DNA of 64,000 nucleotides, taken from positions 62,001 to 126,000 of the forward strand of contig SVLI01000004.1 of assembly GCA_015068035.1 (NCBI GenBank), read 5' to 3'. Position 1 is the first letter of the stretch. Each line of letters starts with the position of its first letter. A model generated the notes under the pieces. The model was given only the letters and a program-made list of their open reading frames with translations. It searched no databases and had not been told where the DNA came from. Position numbers and translations under genes: made by a program. This document shows positions 41,349 to 50,184 of the stretch, in pieces. Source of the DNA: Oscillospiraceae bacterium. GTDB lineage: Bacteria > Bacillota > Clostridia > Oscillospirales > Oscillospiraceae.

Positions 41349-43310
41349 TTGGAGAACTATACCAAGTACAAGCTGAAAGAGGCTGAAGAGCTCGCCCCGT
41401 ACCTGGCCGGCACGGACAACATCTTCGTCATTGCTTGTAACAAGTGCTTCAAAGAATTCGAGAGCGTGGACGAGAACGACTGCGAAGAGCTGGCGGAACT
41501 CGTCAAGGCCCAGGGGAAGACCGTTACCGGCTGCGCAAAGCTGGACTTCCTCTGCAACCAGACGCAGACCGGGAAGAAGCTCTTTGAGCTGATCCCCGAA
41601 GGCACGGAGAGCATCTTCGTGGCATCCTGCGGCCTGGGCATCCAGACCGTCGCCGGAATGGTGGACGTGCCGGTTTATGCGGCAGCCGACTCCATCCATT
41701 ACCGCGGCAGACACGGCATGGCACTCACCCGCAAGGCCTGCGAAGCCTGCGCCCAGTGCTATCTGAACATCACCGGCGGCATCTGCCCCGTGGTGGACTG
41801 CTCCAAGAGCCTCCTCAACGGCCAGTGTGGCGGCGCGAAGAACGGCAAGTGCGAAATCAGCCCCGATAAGGAATGTGCCTGGGAGAAGATCCAGCAGCGT
41901 CTGGAGATGCAGGGCCGCCTGGGTGAGCTCATGCAGCAGCCCGTCCAGCTCCGCGACTATTCCAAGGTGAACTTCAAGGCCGTTCAGGAATACGTCAAGG
42001 CTGTCCGCGAGAGCCGTTTCGATGGTTACTACGGCGGTGTACATCCCTCTGAGCGCAAGGAAATGAGCGAGCATATGCCGCTCGAGCGCTATCCCGAGCC
42101 TGATACCGTGGTCATCCCGCTGTCTCAGCACTCCGGTGCTCCGGCAACGCCCGCTGTTGCGGTTGGCGATCACGTCAAGGTCGGTCAGCTCATCGGCGAA
42201 CAGGCCGGCTTCATCAGCGCCCCTGTGCATTCGAGCGTCAGCGGCGAAGTCCTGGCAATCGAGGAGCGCGTCAATCCCGCAACGCGCGGCGGTCTCTCCG
42301 TTGTGATTCGCAACGACAAGAAGAACACGCTGCATGAGAGCGTTGTGCCGAAGGGCGACATTGAGACTCTTTCCAAGGAAGAGATCGTCAACATCGTCAA
42401 GGAAGCCGGTATCGTCGGTATGGGCGGCGCGGGCTTCCCGACTTACGTCAAGCTCAACCCCGGCAAGCCGATCGAGGCCGTTCTGCTCAACGGCTGCGAG
42501 TGCGAGCCGATGATCACGGCGGACCACAAGGTCCTGCTGCACTATCCGGACGAGATCATCTACGGTCTGCGTGCCGCGATGAAAGCGGTGGACGCCCCCA
42601 AGGGTATCATCGTCATCGAGGACAACAAGCCCGACGCCATCGAGCTGCTGACCGCCAAGTGCGAGGCTTTCGATAACATCGAGGTCGTCGTCGCGCGCAC
42701 CAAGTATCCGCAGGGCGCTGAGAAAATGCTCATCAAGCGCGTTCTGGGCCGCTCCGTCCCGTCCGGCGGACTGCCCGCCGATGTGGGCGCTGTGGTTTGC
42801 AACATCAGCACCGTCAAGGCCATCTCCGACGCGATCCAGCTTGGTATGCCGCTCATCGAGCGCGTGACCACCGTCACGGGCGAGCGCATCAAGAACCCGG
42901 GCAACTACATTGTTCCCGTCGGCACCAGCGTCAAGGAGCTCGTGGAATACTGCGGCGGCATCACTGCCGAGGACGTGACCGTCAAGTCCGGCGGCCCCAT
43001 GATGGGCATTCCGCTGCCGGATCTGGATGTTGCGGTCATCAAGGGCACCAACGGCATCATCGCCTACGACACCGAGCACAGTGTGGAAGTTTCCTGCATC
43101 AAGTGCGGCCGCTGCGTGGACGTCTGCCCGATGGAACTCTCTCCGCTGTATTTCAGCAAGTTCTTCGATGAGGAGAATTGGCAGGGCATGAAGGACAAGA
43201 ACATCATGGACTGCATCGAGTGCAGAAGCTGTGAGTACATCTGCTCCTCCAAGATCCCGCTGACCCAAAAGATCAAAGCCGGCAAGGCGGCAGTAAGGGG
43301 GTTGAAGTAA
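41349..43310 (+). CDS. MetV-like domain fused to RnfC2-like electron-transfer protein
   Basis: The start taken is TTG at 41349, after GGAAGGTGGG; an ATG 102 bases upstream lacks a site. Residues 1 to about 205 are a paralogue of the separate MetV encoded next (shared AQCYLNITGGICP, CSKSLxNGQCGGAKxGKCE). The rest is RnfC-like, with an N-terminal biotinyl/lipoyl-like barrel (VKVGQLIGEQAGFISAPVHSSVSG), MGGAGFPTYVKL with LLNGCECEP for NADH/FMN binding, and two [4Fe-4S] motifs near the end (CIKCGRCVDVCP and CIECRSCEYIC). In Moorella, MetF, MetV and RnfC2 form one complex that passes NADH electrons to methylene-tetrahydrofolate. The stop overlaps the next start (TAATG). Confidence 0.88.
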   Translation: MENYTKYKLKEAEELAPYLAGTDNIFVIACNKCFKEFESVDENDCEELAELVKAQGKTVTGCAKLDFLCNQTQTGKKLFELIPEGTESIFVASCGLGIQTVAGMVDVPVYAAADSIHYRGRHGMALTRKACEACAQCYLNITGGICPVVDCSKSLLNGQCGGAKNGKCEISPDKECAWEKIQQRLEMQGRLGELMQQPVQLRDYSKVNFKAVQEYVKAVRESRFDGYYGGVHPSERKEMSEHMPLERYPEPDTVVIPLSQHSGAPATPAVAVGDHVKVGQLIGEQAGFISAPVHSSVSGEVLAIEERVNPATRGGLSVVIRNDKKNTLHESVVPKGDIETLSKEEIVNIVKEAGIVGMGGAGFPTYVKLNPGKPIEAVLLNGCECEPMITADHKVLLHYPDEIIYGLRAAMKAVDAPKGIIVIEDNKPDAIELLTAKCEAFDNIEVVVARTKYPQGAEKMLIKRVLGRSVPSGGLPADVGAVVCNISTVKAISDAIQLGMPLIERVTTVTGERIKNPGNYIVPVGTSVKELVEYCGGITAEDVTVKSGGPMMGIPLPDLDVAVIKGTNGIIAYDTEHSVEVSCIKCGRCVDVCPMELSPLYFSKFFDEENWQGMKDKNIMDCIECRSCEYICSSKIPLTQKIKAGKAAVRGLK

Positions 43311-43930
43311 TGCTTATCACCCAACTGAAATCCAAGGAGGCCATTGAGTCTCTGTCTGCAGGCAAGGTGTTTATCATCAACTGCCACGGCTGCAAGGAAG
43401 TCAGCTTCCCCGAGGCCGAAGCGAAAGAGCTGCAGAAGGAGCTGCAGGAGGCCGGAAAGGTCACCGGCATCTTCACCACCGACTACATCTGCAATCCGGA
43501 CAACCTGAAGCTGCGCCTTTCCTACTATGAGAAGGAAATCGCTGCAGCGGACGCGGTTCTCGTGTTCTCCTGCGGTGTCGGTGTGCAGACCGTTTCCGAG
43601 TTCCTGGCGCCGAAGAAGGTCTTCGTCGCTTGCGACACGATCCCGCTGCCCGGTTTCCAGGGCGTTACTCCGCTTGAGGTCGACTGCGCCCAGTGCGGTG
43701 AGTGCTACCTGAACATCACCGGCGGCATCTGCCCCCTGACGGCTTGCTCCAAGAGCCTGGTCAACGGCCAGTGCGGCGGTGCCAAGGCCGGCAAGTGCGA
43801 AGTGGATCCGGATATGGAATGCGGCTGGGAGCGCATCTACCACCGTCTGAAGCAGGTCGGTCGGCTGGATATGCTCAAGTGCCCCGTGCAGATCCGCGAC
43901 TATTCCAACGACGTGCAGATCGCCGAATAA
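43310..43930 (+). CDS. metV: Zinc-binding methylene-tetrahydrofolate reductase partner MetV
   Basis: The 206-residue protein matches the MTHFR_C family: an N-terminal FIINCHGCKEVSFPE segment, central VLVFSCGVGVQTVSE and the Cys-rich block CAQCGECYLNITGGICP...CSKSLVNGQCGGAKAGKCE. MetV is a zinc/iron-sulfur partner that activates MetF and connects it to electron donors. The ATG overlaps the previous stop, and metF follows after 45 bases. A second, fused MetV-like domain is encoded immediately upstream, so the locus carries two copies. Confidence 0.88.
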   Translation: MLITQLKSKEAIESLSAGKVFIINCHGCKEVSFPEAEAKELQKELQEAGKVTGIFTTDYICNPDNLKLRLSYYEKEIAAADAVLVFSCGVGVQTVSEFLAPKKVFVACDTIPLPGFQGVTPLEVDCAQCGECYLNITGGICPLTACSKSLVNGQCGGAKAGKCEVDPDMECGWERIYHRLKQVGRLDMLKCPVQIRDYSNDVQIAE

Positions 43931-43975
43931 GACGACGACGCACCAATTTGATTTATAAGATAAGGAGCAATCGTA

Positions 43976-44857
43976 ATGAAGATTACCGAGCTTTTTTCCC
44001 GTGGTGAATTTGTCGTTTCCGCCGAAGTAGGCCCTCCGAAGGGTTGCCACATCGAAGGTCTTGTCGAGGAAGCGAAAGAGTACCTCAGCGGCATTACCGC
44101 CGTTAACGTCACCGACAGCCAGTCCTCCGTCATGCGTATGGGCTCTCTGGCCACCTGCAAGGCGCTCAAGGACGAGGGTCTCAACCCCATTTTCCAGCTC
44201 ACCTGCCGCGACCGCAACCGCATCGCGCTGCAGTCTGACATTCTCAGCGCCGCTGCTTTCGGCATTGACAACATTCTCTGCCTGACCGGTGACCACACCA
44301 AGATGGGTGACCATCCCCAGGCCAAGCCCGTTTTCGATCTCGACTCCGTCTCCCTGCTGCATGCTGTCAGCCAGCTGGAGAAGGGCGTTGACCTCGGCGG
44401 CAACGAGCTCGTGGGCGAGCCCCCGAAGTTCGCCAAGGGCGCTGTTGTCTCTCCCTGCAGCGACAGCCTCGATGCGCAGCTTGCCAAGATGGAGCGCAAG
44501 GTTATGGCCGGTGCGGAGTATTTCCAGACCCAGGCCGTCTTTGAGCCCGAGAAGTTCATCGCCTTCATGGAGAAGGCCAAGCAGTTTGGTGTTCCGGTGC
44601 AGCTTGGCGTTATCATCCCGAAGAACGCGGGTATGGTCAAGTACATGAACCGCAACGTGGCCGGCATCCACTGCCCCGACGATATGATCGCCGAGCTGGC
44701 TGCCGACAAGGAGCGTGCCAAGGCCGGTATCACCGGCGTGGAGATCACCGCGCGCATCATCAAGGCCTGCCGTCCCTACTGCCAGGGCGTCCACATCATG
44801 GCGCTTGGCTGGGAAGACAAGGTTCCCGAGGTTCTCAAGCTCGCGGGCATCATCTAA
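43976..44857 (+). CDS. metF: 5,10-methylenetetrahydrofolate reductase
   Basis: The 293-residue flavoprotein reduces methylene-tetrahydrofolate to methyl-tetrahydrofolate in the methyl branch of the Wood-Ljungdahl pathway and for methionine synthesis. Visible landmarks are FVVSAEVGPPKG at the start of the TIM barrel, the segment LTCRDRNRIALQSD, FGIDNILCLTGDHTKMGDHP for FAD/folate binding, GAEYFQTQAVF and GVIIPKNAG. The length equals that of bacterial MetF. AAGGAG precedes the ATG by 8 bases. The context with MetV and RnfC2 suggests NADH-linked or bifurcating use. A terminator follows. Confidence 0.93.
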   Translation: MKITELFSRGEFVVSAEVGPPKGCHIEGLVEEAKEYLSGITAVNVTDSQSSVMRMGSLATCKALKDEGLNPIFQLTCRDRNRIALQSDILSAAAFGIDNILCLTGDHTKMGDHPQAKPVFDLDSVSLLHAVSQLEKGVDLGGNELVGEPPKFAKGAVVSPCSDSLDAQLAKMERKVMAGAEYFQTQAVFEPEKFIAFMEKAKQFGVPVQLGVIIPKNAGMVKYMNRNVAGIHCPDDMIAELAADKERAKAGITGVEITARIIKACRPYCQGVHIMALGWEDKVPEVLKLAGII

Positions 44858-44879
44858 GTCCATCGCAAAAAACAACAAA

Positions 44880-44909
44880 CGGGCGGACGCATTCGCGTCC
44901 GCCCGTTTT
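44880..44909 (+). terminator. Rho-independent terminator after metF (possibly bidirectional)
   Basis: An 11-base perfect GC-rich stem (44880-44890 with 44895-44905) with loop ATTC is followed by TTTT; A-rich sequence before it would also serve the converging minus-strand gene. Confidence 0.9.
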
Positions 44910-44953
44910 CTTTATTTCCGCTTCACTTATACAGTTTCATTTGCCTGCCTATT

Positions 44954-46555
44954 TCAGCCGATCATCTCCAGCAGCCCGGCAAGGCCGTTTTCACGGTAGC
45001 CCTCCCGGATCTCCGTGAGCTCGCCGCCGATCAGCTCGTCAATCACGCGCATGCCCAGCAGTTCCACCGGCGCCTTATCGTCCGTGAAGATGTGCTCCCC
45101 GCCTTCATAAGCGGTGAGCCCTGCCTCCACCTTATCCATCATCGCGCGAAGCTGCGGATCGGAAAGCTTCTCCTTCCCTTCCCGGAAGCGCGTCATGCCC
45201 TCGCCAAAAGAGGCAAACAGCTCCGAATTGGTCGTGCGCGGCACGTCCACCGTCCAGACCTCCGGGAATACCGATGCAATCGTGTCACACAAATATTCGT
45301 TGATCGAGCCTTCTCCGCCGGAATGCATATTCATATTCACAACCATCACGCCGCCGGGCTTGAGCTGATCGCGCACCATGGTGAAAAACTCCACGGAGGA
45401 CATCTGGAAAGGAATGGTGATGTCCTGATAGGCGTCCACCATGATGACATCGTATTGCTTCTCCGCCGCGTCGAGATAGGCGCGGCCGTCATAGACCTCA
45501 ATCGTTGCCTCCTCGGGAAGCGCAAAATGCGACGTGGCGAGCGCGGCGATCTTCTCGTCAATCTCCACGCCCTCGATGTCCATGCCGTCAAAGTATTTCA
45601 GGCACTGGGTCGCATAGGTGCCCGTACCCATACCGAGGATCAGAACATCCGCTTCCGCACCTTCCGTAACACCCGCCATCAAGGGCGCTGCAAGCGCATA
45701 GTCATAGTACATGCCCGTGAGATCGTCATCCTTCATTTTGATGGACTGCACGCCGAACATAACGTTCGTGGAAAGGGTGATCGAGTCCTCATCCTCGCGT
45801 ACCTGCAGATAGTTATAGATGCTCTCGTCCTCCACAACCAGATCAGTCTCCCAAAATGCAAAAGACGAGCTGTGTCCGAACGCGCAGCACAGCGCAAAAA
45901 TCACAAGCGCAACGGCGCAGCGCACAAGCCGCGTTTTCTCCGCGAGGAAATAGATCGCGCAGATCACAAGCAGCACGCCCGCAAAAATCAGGAAAGTGAC
46001 CGAGGTGCCCACCGCCGGGATCGTCACAAAAGTCGGCAGGAAGGTGCCGATGATGCTGCCGATTGTGTTGAGCGCGCCGAGTCTGCCGACGATCTTGCCG
46101 CTGTCCTCCAGACTGCCGACCGTGTATTTTGCCAGCGAAGGCGTCACTGTTCCGAGCAGGAGCAGCGGGAACACAAACAGAATCATGCAGGCGGCAAAGG
46201 CAGCCCAGATCAAAAAGTTCTTTGTTACGAACAGCGCCAGCGCGCCGGTGATGCCCACGATGACATATTTCCCGAGAAGCGGGATGGCGGCAATCCAGCA
46301 GGCAGCCAGCAGCAAACGCAGGTACAGCCGACCCGGATCGGGCTTTTTATCCGCAGAGCGTCCGCCCCAGACATTGCCGAGCGCCATAGCGATCATGATC
46401 GTGCCGATAATAATCGTCCAGACGATTTGGCTGGAGCTGAAATAGGGCGCAAGCAGGCGGCTGGCGCCGAGTTCCACCGCCATGACGGACATGCCGGAGA
46501 AGAACTCGGTCATATACAAAAACCACTTGCGGCTGAGAATCTTTTTATTTTCCAT
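44954..46555 (-). CDS. Membrane protein fused to spermidine-synthase-like domain
   Basis: The 533-residue protein has about seven transmembrane segments in residues 10-235, then a Rossmann methyltransferase-fold domain with DVLILGMGTGTYATQCL (cofactor loop), VEGVEIDEKI (acidic ribose ligand), YDGRAYLD and VIMVDAYQD. These match polyamine-synthase-like domains; the fused membrane form occurs widely in bacteria and is of uncertain substrate. The classical spermidine synthase gatekeeping DxxDP motif is not present, so true aminopropyl transfer is unproven. It lies downstream of ybaB, separated by a hairpin. The ATG has GGGGGA upstream. Confidence 0.87.
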   Translation of the reverse strand: MENKKILSRKWFLYMTEFFSGMSVMAVELGASRLLAPYFSSSQIVWTIIIGTIMIAMALGNVWGGRSADKKPDPGRLYLRLLLAACWIAAIPLLGKYVIVGITGALALFVTKNFLIWAAFAACMILFVFPLLLLGTVTPSLAKYTVGSLEDSGKIVGRLGALNTIGSIIGTFLPTFVTIPAVGTSVTFLIFAGVLLVICAIYFLAEKTRLVRCAVALVIFALCCAFGHSSSFAFWETDLVVEDESIYNYLQVREDEDSITLSTNVMFGVQSIKMKDDDLTGMYYDYALAAPLMAGVTEGAEADVLILGMGTGTYATQCLKYFDGMDIEGVEIDEKIAALATSHFALPEEATIEVYDGRAYLDAAEKQYDVIMVDAYQDITIPFQMSSVEFFTMVRDQLKPGGVMVVNMNMHSGGEGSINEYLCDTIASVFPEVWTVDVPRTTNSELFASFGEGMTRFREGKEKLSDPQLRAMMDKVEAGLTAYEGGEHIFTDDKAPVELLGMRVIDELIGGELTEIREGYRENGLAGLLEMIG

Positions 46556-46572
46556 ATTGTTCCCCCTATAAC

Positions 46573-46599
46573 ATACGGCGGGCCAATGGCCCGCCGTAT
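46573..46599 (-). promoter_or_regulatory. Intercistronic hairpin after ybaB
   Basis: A perfect 12-base GC-rich stem (46573-46584 with 46588-46599) and 3-base loop lie between ybaB and the membrane protein gene. There is no U-tract, so partial termination or mRNA processing is possible. Confidence 0.55.
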
Positions 46600-46619
46600 T
46601 GCTTTCTCCTTATAATGCC

Positions 46620-46967
46620 TCAGAAGGGCAGATTCATGCCGCCCGTGAGCTTCGACATATTTGCAGCAGCCTGCGACTCCGCCGCGCGGAGCGCCTCGTT
46701 CACCGCAGCGATCACCATATCCTGCAGCATCTCGACATCCTCGGGATCCACAGCATCCGGATCGATCTCCAGCCGCACAAGCTCCCGCTTGCCGGTGACC
46801 ACAGCCAGCACCGCACCGCCGCCGGCGCGGGCCTCAAACTCCTTGGCCTCCAGCTCTTCCTGCATTTTCAGCATTTCCGCCTGCATCTTCTGTGCCTGCT
46901 TCATCATGTTCATCTGATTCATTCCGCCGCCTCCCATCATACCGCCGCGAAAACCACCCTTTGCCAT
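46620..46967 (-). CDS. ybaB: YbaB/EbfC family nucleoid-associated protein
   Basis: The 115-residue protein shows the YbaB pattern: a Gly/Met-rich N-terminus, a helix [26 protein letters not shown], the strands [22 protein letters not shown], and a C-terminal helix with [15 protein letters not shown]. YbaB dimers bind DNA. It follows dnaX by 54 bases, the standard bacterial order; recR, usually third, is not here. AGGAGG precedes the ATG. Confidence 0.93.
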   Translation of the reverse strand: MAKGGFRGGMMGGGGMNQMNMMKQAQKMQAEMLKMQEELEAKEFEARAGGGAVLAVVTGKRELVRLEIDPDAVDPEDVEMLQDMVIAAVNEALRAAESQAAANMSKLTGGMNLPF

Positions 46968-47021
46968 GTTTGTCCCTCCTGTATTCTTTCTGTGACGAAA
47001 CGCCGCTTCACACGAAAACCG

Positions 47022-48704
47022 TCACTCAAATGTTACGCCGAACTTCGCAAGATCGGCAAGTTTATCCTTCTTCGTTTCGTCCGTCTGCACCGAGAGCAGA
47101 TCCTCCGAACCAACGCGCAGCTTCATGCCCGTTGTCCGCTCCGCCGCAGCGCGAACCGCTTCCAAAATATTGGGCTTATCCAGCATCATCCGGGCAAAGC
47201 CGTTTTTATACTGCACCGTCAGCATGTCGCCCACCAGTTTGCCGCCGACAGCCGCACCGTCCGAGAGCATATTAAAAGTGCCGATCGGCAGCTCGCCGCG
47301 CACAGCATCCAGAATATTCTGCCACAAGCCAACGCTGTCCGCCGCCTTCACCGCCGGTGCGGGTGTTTCGGGCTTTGGTACTTCAGGCTTTGGCTTCTCT
47401 GCTTCCGGCACAGGCTCTTTTGCCGTTTCCGGTTTGGGCTGCACCGCCTCCGGCACAGGCTGCTTCTGCTCCTGTATGGACGCCGCCCGCTCCGTTTTCG
47501 GCTCCTGCGGTGCCGGTTTCGCCTGTGGCGCTGGCGTCTGCGCTGCCTGTGCAGACGTGCGCGCAACCGGCGCGCCCTGTTCGAGCCGCGCAACGCGCTC
47601 GGCAAGCTCTCTCAAACTTCCGATCTCCGCCGGTTCACACAGCCGGATCAGGCACAGTTCCGCTGCCGTTCTGGGATTCTGCACATTGCGTAGGTTTCCC
47701 AGCGTCTCCTGAATTTTCTCCATATCCGACGCCAGGCGTCCCGGGCTGAATTTTTCACAGACGCTGCGGAGCACGGCATCGTCATACGCGCCGCTGAGCA
47801 GCGCCGTTCCGCCCTTGGGCGCGACCGAAAGGATCAGCGCATCCCGTTCCAGACTGCACAGCTCGCCGAGCAGCGTCTCCGGGGATTTTCCATCCTGCCA
47901 AAGCGCATCAAAGGCCGCAAGTGCGCGCGCCGTGTCCCCTTCGGCCACCGCAAAAAGAATTTCCGCCGTCCGCGCGCCACCGGCAAGGCCCATTGCGTCA
48001 CGCACAACATCTTCATCGATCTTTCCGCGCCCCATGCACTGGTCGAGCATATTCAGCCCATCACGCATGGCACCCTCGGCGAGTCTGCCGAGCATTTCCG
48101 CCGCGCCGGGCGTTAAATCAAGCTTCTCTTCCCGCGCAACGTACTGCAGGCGGGATGCCACCGTTTCGGGCGGCAGACGCCGGAAATTATAGCGCTGGCA
48201 GCGGGAAAGGATCGTTGCGGGCACCTTATTGAGCTCCGTCGTCGCCAGAATGAACATCAGATGCTCCGGCGGCTCCTCCAAAATCTTCAGCAGCGCATTA
48301 AAGGCCGAAATGGAGAGCATATGCACTTCATCAACGATGTACACACGTCTGCGAACAGCAGCCGGGGAATACACCGCCTCGTCCCGCAGCGCGCGGACAT
48401 TATCCACGCCGTTGTTGGATGCAGCGTCCAGCTCCTCCACGTCCAGAATCGAACCGTCGTCAATACCCTGACAGGCCCGGCAATGATTGCAGGGGTTTCC
48501 GTTCACAGGCGAGAGGCAGTTGACGGCCTTGGCCAAAATCTTCGCGCAGGTCGTTTTTCCCGTGCCGCGCGTGCCGACAAACAGATACGCATGCGAAACG
48601 GAATCGGAAATCACCTGATTTTTCAGTGTTTCCGTAATATGGGGCTGGCCGACCACGTCATCAAACGTGCGCGGTCTCCATTTCCGATACAAAGCCTGAT
48701 ACAT
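47022..48704 (-). CDS. dnaX: DNA polymerase III subunits gamma/tau
   Basis: The start is the ATG at 48704 (MYQALYRKWRP), after GGGGGGAG; an in-frame ATG 102 bases earlier is not preceded by a site and lies near the SRP RNA. The 560-residue product has the clamp-loader AAA+ domain: P-loop GTRGTGKT (44-51), zinc cysteines C63, C72, C75 and C78, VYIVDEVHMLS for Walker B, and LATTELNKVPATILSRCQ for sensor 1 and the SRC motif. The Pro/Glu/Lys-rich linker (about 385-450) and the C-terminal domain complete a normal tau-like length. It loads the sliding clamp during replication. Confidence 0.96.
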   Translation of the reverse strand: MYQALYRKWRPRTFDDVVGQPHITETLKNQVISDSVSHAYLFVGTRGTGKTTCAKILAKAVNCLSPVNGNPCNHCRACQGIDDGSILDVEELDAASNNGVDNVRALRDEAVYSPAAVRRRVYIVDEVHMLSISAFNALLKILEEPPEHLMFILATTELNKVPATILSRCQRYNFRRLPPETVASRLQYVAREEKLDLTPGAAEMLGRLAEGAMRDGLNMLDQCMGRGKIDEDVVRDAMGLAGGARTAEILFAVAEGDTARALAAFDALWQDGKSPETLLGELCSLERDALILSVAPKGGTALLSGAYDDAVLRSVCEKFSPGRLASDMEKIQETLGNLRNVQNPRTAAELCLIRLCEPAEIGSLRELAERVARLEQGAPVARTSAQAAQTPAPQAKPAPQEPKTERAASIQEQKQPVPEAVQPKPETAKEPVPEAEKPKPEVPKPETPAPAVKAADSVGLWQNILDAVRGELPIGTFNMLSDGAAVGGKLVGDMLTVQYKNGFARMMLDKPNILEAVRAAAERTTGMKLRVGSEDLLSVQTDETKKDKLADLAKFGVTFE

Positions 48705-48814
48705 CGCTCTCTCCCCCCTGTTCGACATCCGGCGGGGAATTTCCCACGCCGAAAACAATACGGCCGTTGATAAGACTGCACACCCGCCTTTGAATATCCG
48801 ATACATCCGTTACC

Positions 48815-49055
48815 GAGGCAGCCGGCTCAGATCCGGTAGCCTCACGGCACACGGGGAAACTCACTTAATGCTGCTCGGTTCCCCGCCTGACATGGTTCAC
48901 AAGCCCCCGTTGCGCGAGACCGAATCGTCAACGCTGCTTACCACGGTCAGACAACACATCGAATATCCGGGGGCGGGAATTCATCCCTGCTATAGCGGAT
49001 TGCAGGTATAGGGCACCGCTGGCTCCCCGACTAGTGCAGCCTTATCCACGGCCGC
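48815..49055 (-). ncRNA. ffs: Signal recognition particle RNA (large bacterial type)
   Basis: On the minus strand the 3' half contains the conserved SRP domain: TGTGAACCATGTCAGG, GAACCGAGCAGCATTAAGTG and its complementary arm, with the apical loop purines of helix 8. The 5' half (about 110 bases, with GGGAGCCAGCGG and CCTATACC) fits the Alu-type extension of Gram-positive SRP RNAs. It lies directly upstream of dnaX, as in many Firmicutes. The ends are approximate; the 5' end is placed near the start expected from the promoter at 49065-49092. Confidence 0.88.
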
Positions 49056-49064
49056 TTCTTATTT

Positions 49065-49092
49065 ATTATACACACTTTTTTCGATTGTGCAA
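49065..49092 (-). promoter_or_regulatory. Promoter of the SRP RNA gene
   Basis: On the minus strand TTGCAC (49092-49087), a 16-base spacer and TATAAT (49070-49065) lie just before the SRP RNA. No terminator is seen before dnaX, so it may also supply dnaX and ybaB. Confidence 0.8.
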
Positions 49093-49152
49093 GATGCAAA
49101 TGCGCGCCGATTTTGGGTCTGCGCAGGAAGCGAAGCTTCGGCGCTGCGCCGT

Positions 49153-50091
49153 CTATCCCAACACACGGTCATAAAAGGCCTTGATTCTTTCTCCGCAGAG
49201 CTTGGGATTGGCATAATAGCTCACGCCGTGATTCGCGCCCGGCACGATCAGCAGCTCCTTATCCTCCGCCGCGGAGGCGGAAAAGGCGCGCCGGCTGAAT
49301 TCCGGCGGCACGAAATTGTCCTCCTCCCCGTGGATGAGCAGCAGAGGCAGCTTACTCGCGCGCAGTGCATCCTCACCGGGGCAACCCCGAAAGTCCAAAC
49401 CCGCAACCAGTCTGCTCATGAGATTGACACTCTGAATCAACGGACAGGCGGGCAGATGGAGCCGGGTTTTCAGAAGGTGGACATATTCGTCCCAGGGCGA
49501 AGTGAAGCCGCAATCGGCAACCATGCCGCGCACGTTCTTCGGGAGCTTCTCCCCCGCTGCCATGAACACGGTCGCAGAGCCCATGCTCGTGCCGTGGAGC
49601 ACAATGGGCATCTCACTGCCCAGCCGCGCTTCGATATATCGCGCCCAATCTGCACAGTCCCGCTTTTCCTTCAGGCCCATGCAGATGATTTTCCCCTCGC
49701 TCTTGCCATGCGCACGCTGCCATGGAACGAGCAGATTGCAACCGCTTTCATACAGTAGCTCATAGAGCCCTGCGAAAGCGGATAGGTAATCCGAGCGGTA
49801 ACCGTGCATCAGAATAGCCGTGCATCGCGCATCCTCCCGCTGCAAAAACAGGCCGCGCAGCTTCAACCCGTCGTAGGACGTGATCTCCACTTCCTCCGGC
49901 TGACGGTCAAGCAGCCATTTGACACCGTCACGGATCGTATCCCCGTAATTTTTCAGGCGCTCAAACTGCTCCGGTTCCGGTTCTTTAATCGGAATGCGCA
50001 ACGCCACCATGCAAAACACCAGCACAGAAACCAAAAGCCAGAAAAGCAGAAGAACCACTATGCAATTGATCGCAATCCAAATGCCTGTCAT
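49153..50091 (-). CDS. Membrane-anchored alpha/beta hydrolase (serine aminopeptidase/BAAT-like)
   Basis: The ATG at 50091 (MTGIWIAINC) is preferred for its nearby GGAG; an ATG 39 bases upstream is the alternative. The 312-residue product has an N-terminal transmembrane helix (about 3-30), then an alpha/beta hydrolase domain with the strand ILMHGYRSD, the nucleophile elbow GTSMGS, an aspartate in HGEEDNFVP and a histidine in GANHGVSYY, so the triad is complete. Related YqkD/FrsA-like proteins are of unknown substrate. It is encoded downstream of birA on the same strand. Confidence 0.85.
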   Translation of the reverse strand: MTGIWIAINCIVVLLLFWLLVSVLVFCMVALRIPIKEPEPEQFERLKNYGDTIRDGVKWLLDRQPEEVEITSYDGLKLRGLFLQREDARCTAILMHGYRSDYLSAFAGLYELLYESGCNLLVPWQRAHGKSEGKIICMGLKEKRDCADWARYIEARLGSEMPIVLHGTSMGSATVFMAAGEKLPKNVRGMVADCGFTSPWDEYVHLLKTRLHLPACPLIQSVNLMSRLVAGLDFRGCPGEDALRASKLPLLLIHGEEDNFVPPEFSRRAFSASAAEDKELLIVPGANHGVSYYANPKLCGERIKAFYDRVLG

Positions 50092-50184
50092 GTCTCCACG
50101 CTCCGCAATCAAAGCCATCCGCCGCATCACCGCGCCCGCCGCTCTTTTCAGTGGCCACGTCAGGATGCAAAGCCCTCTTCAACA

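Noticed and set aside
48870-49000. A tRNA gene near the SRP RNA
   Set aside because: The region is fully explained by the SRP domain and Alu-type half; no cloverleaf with TTCRA arm could be drawn.
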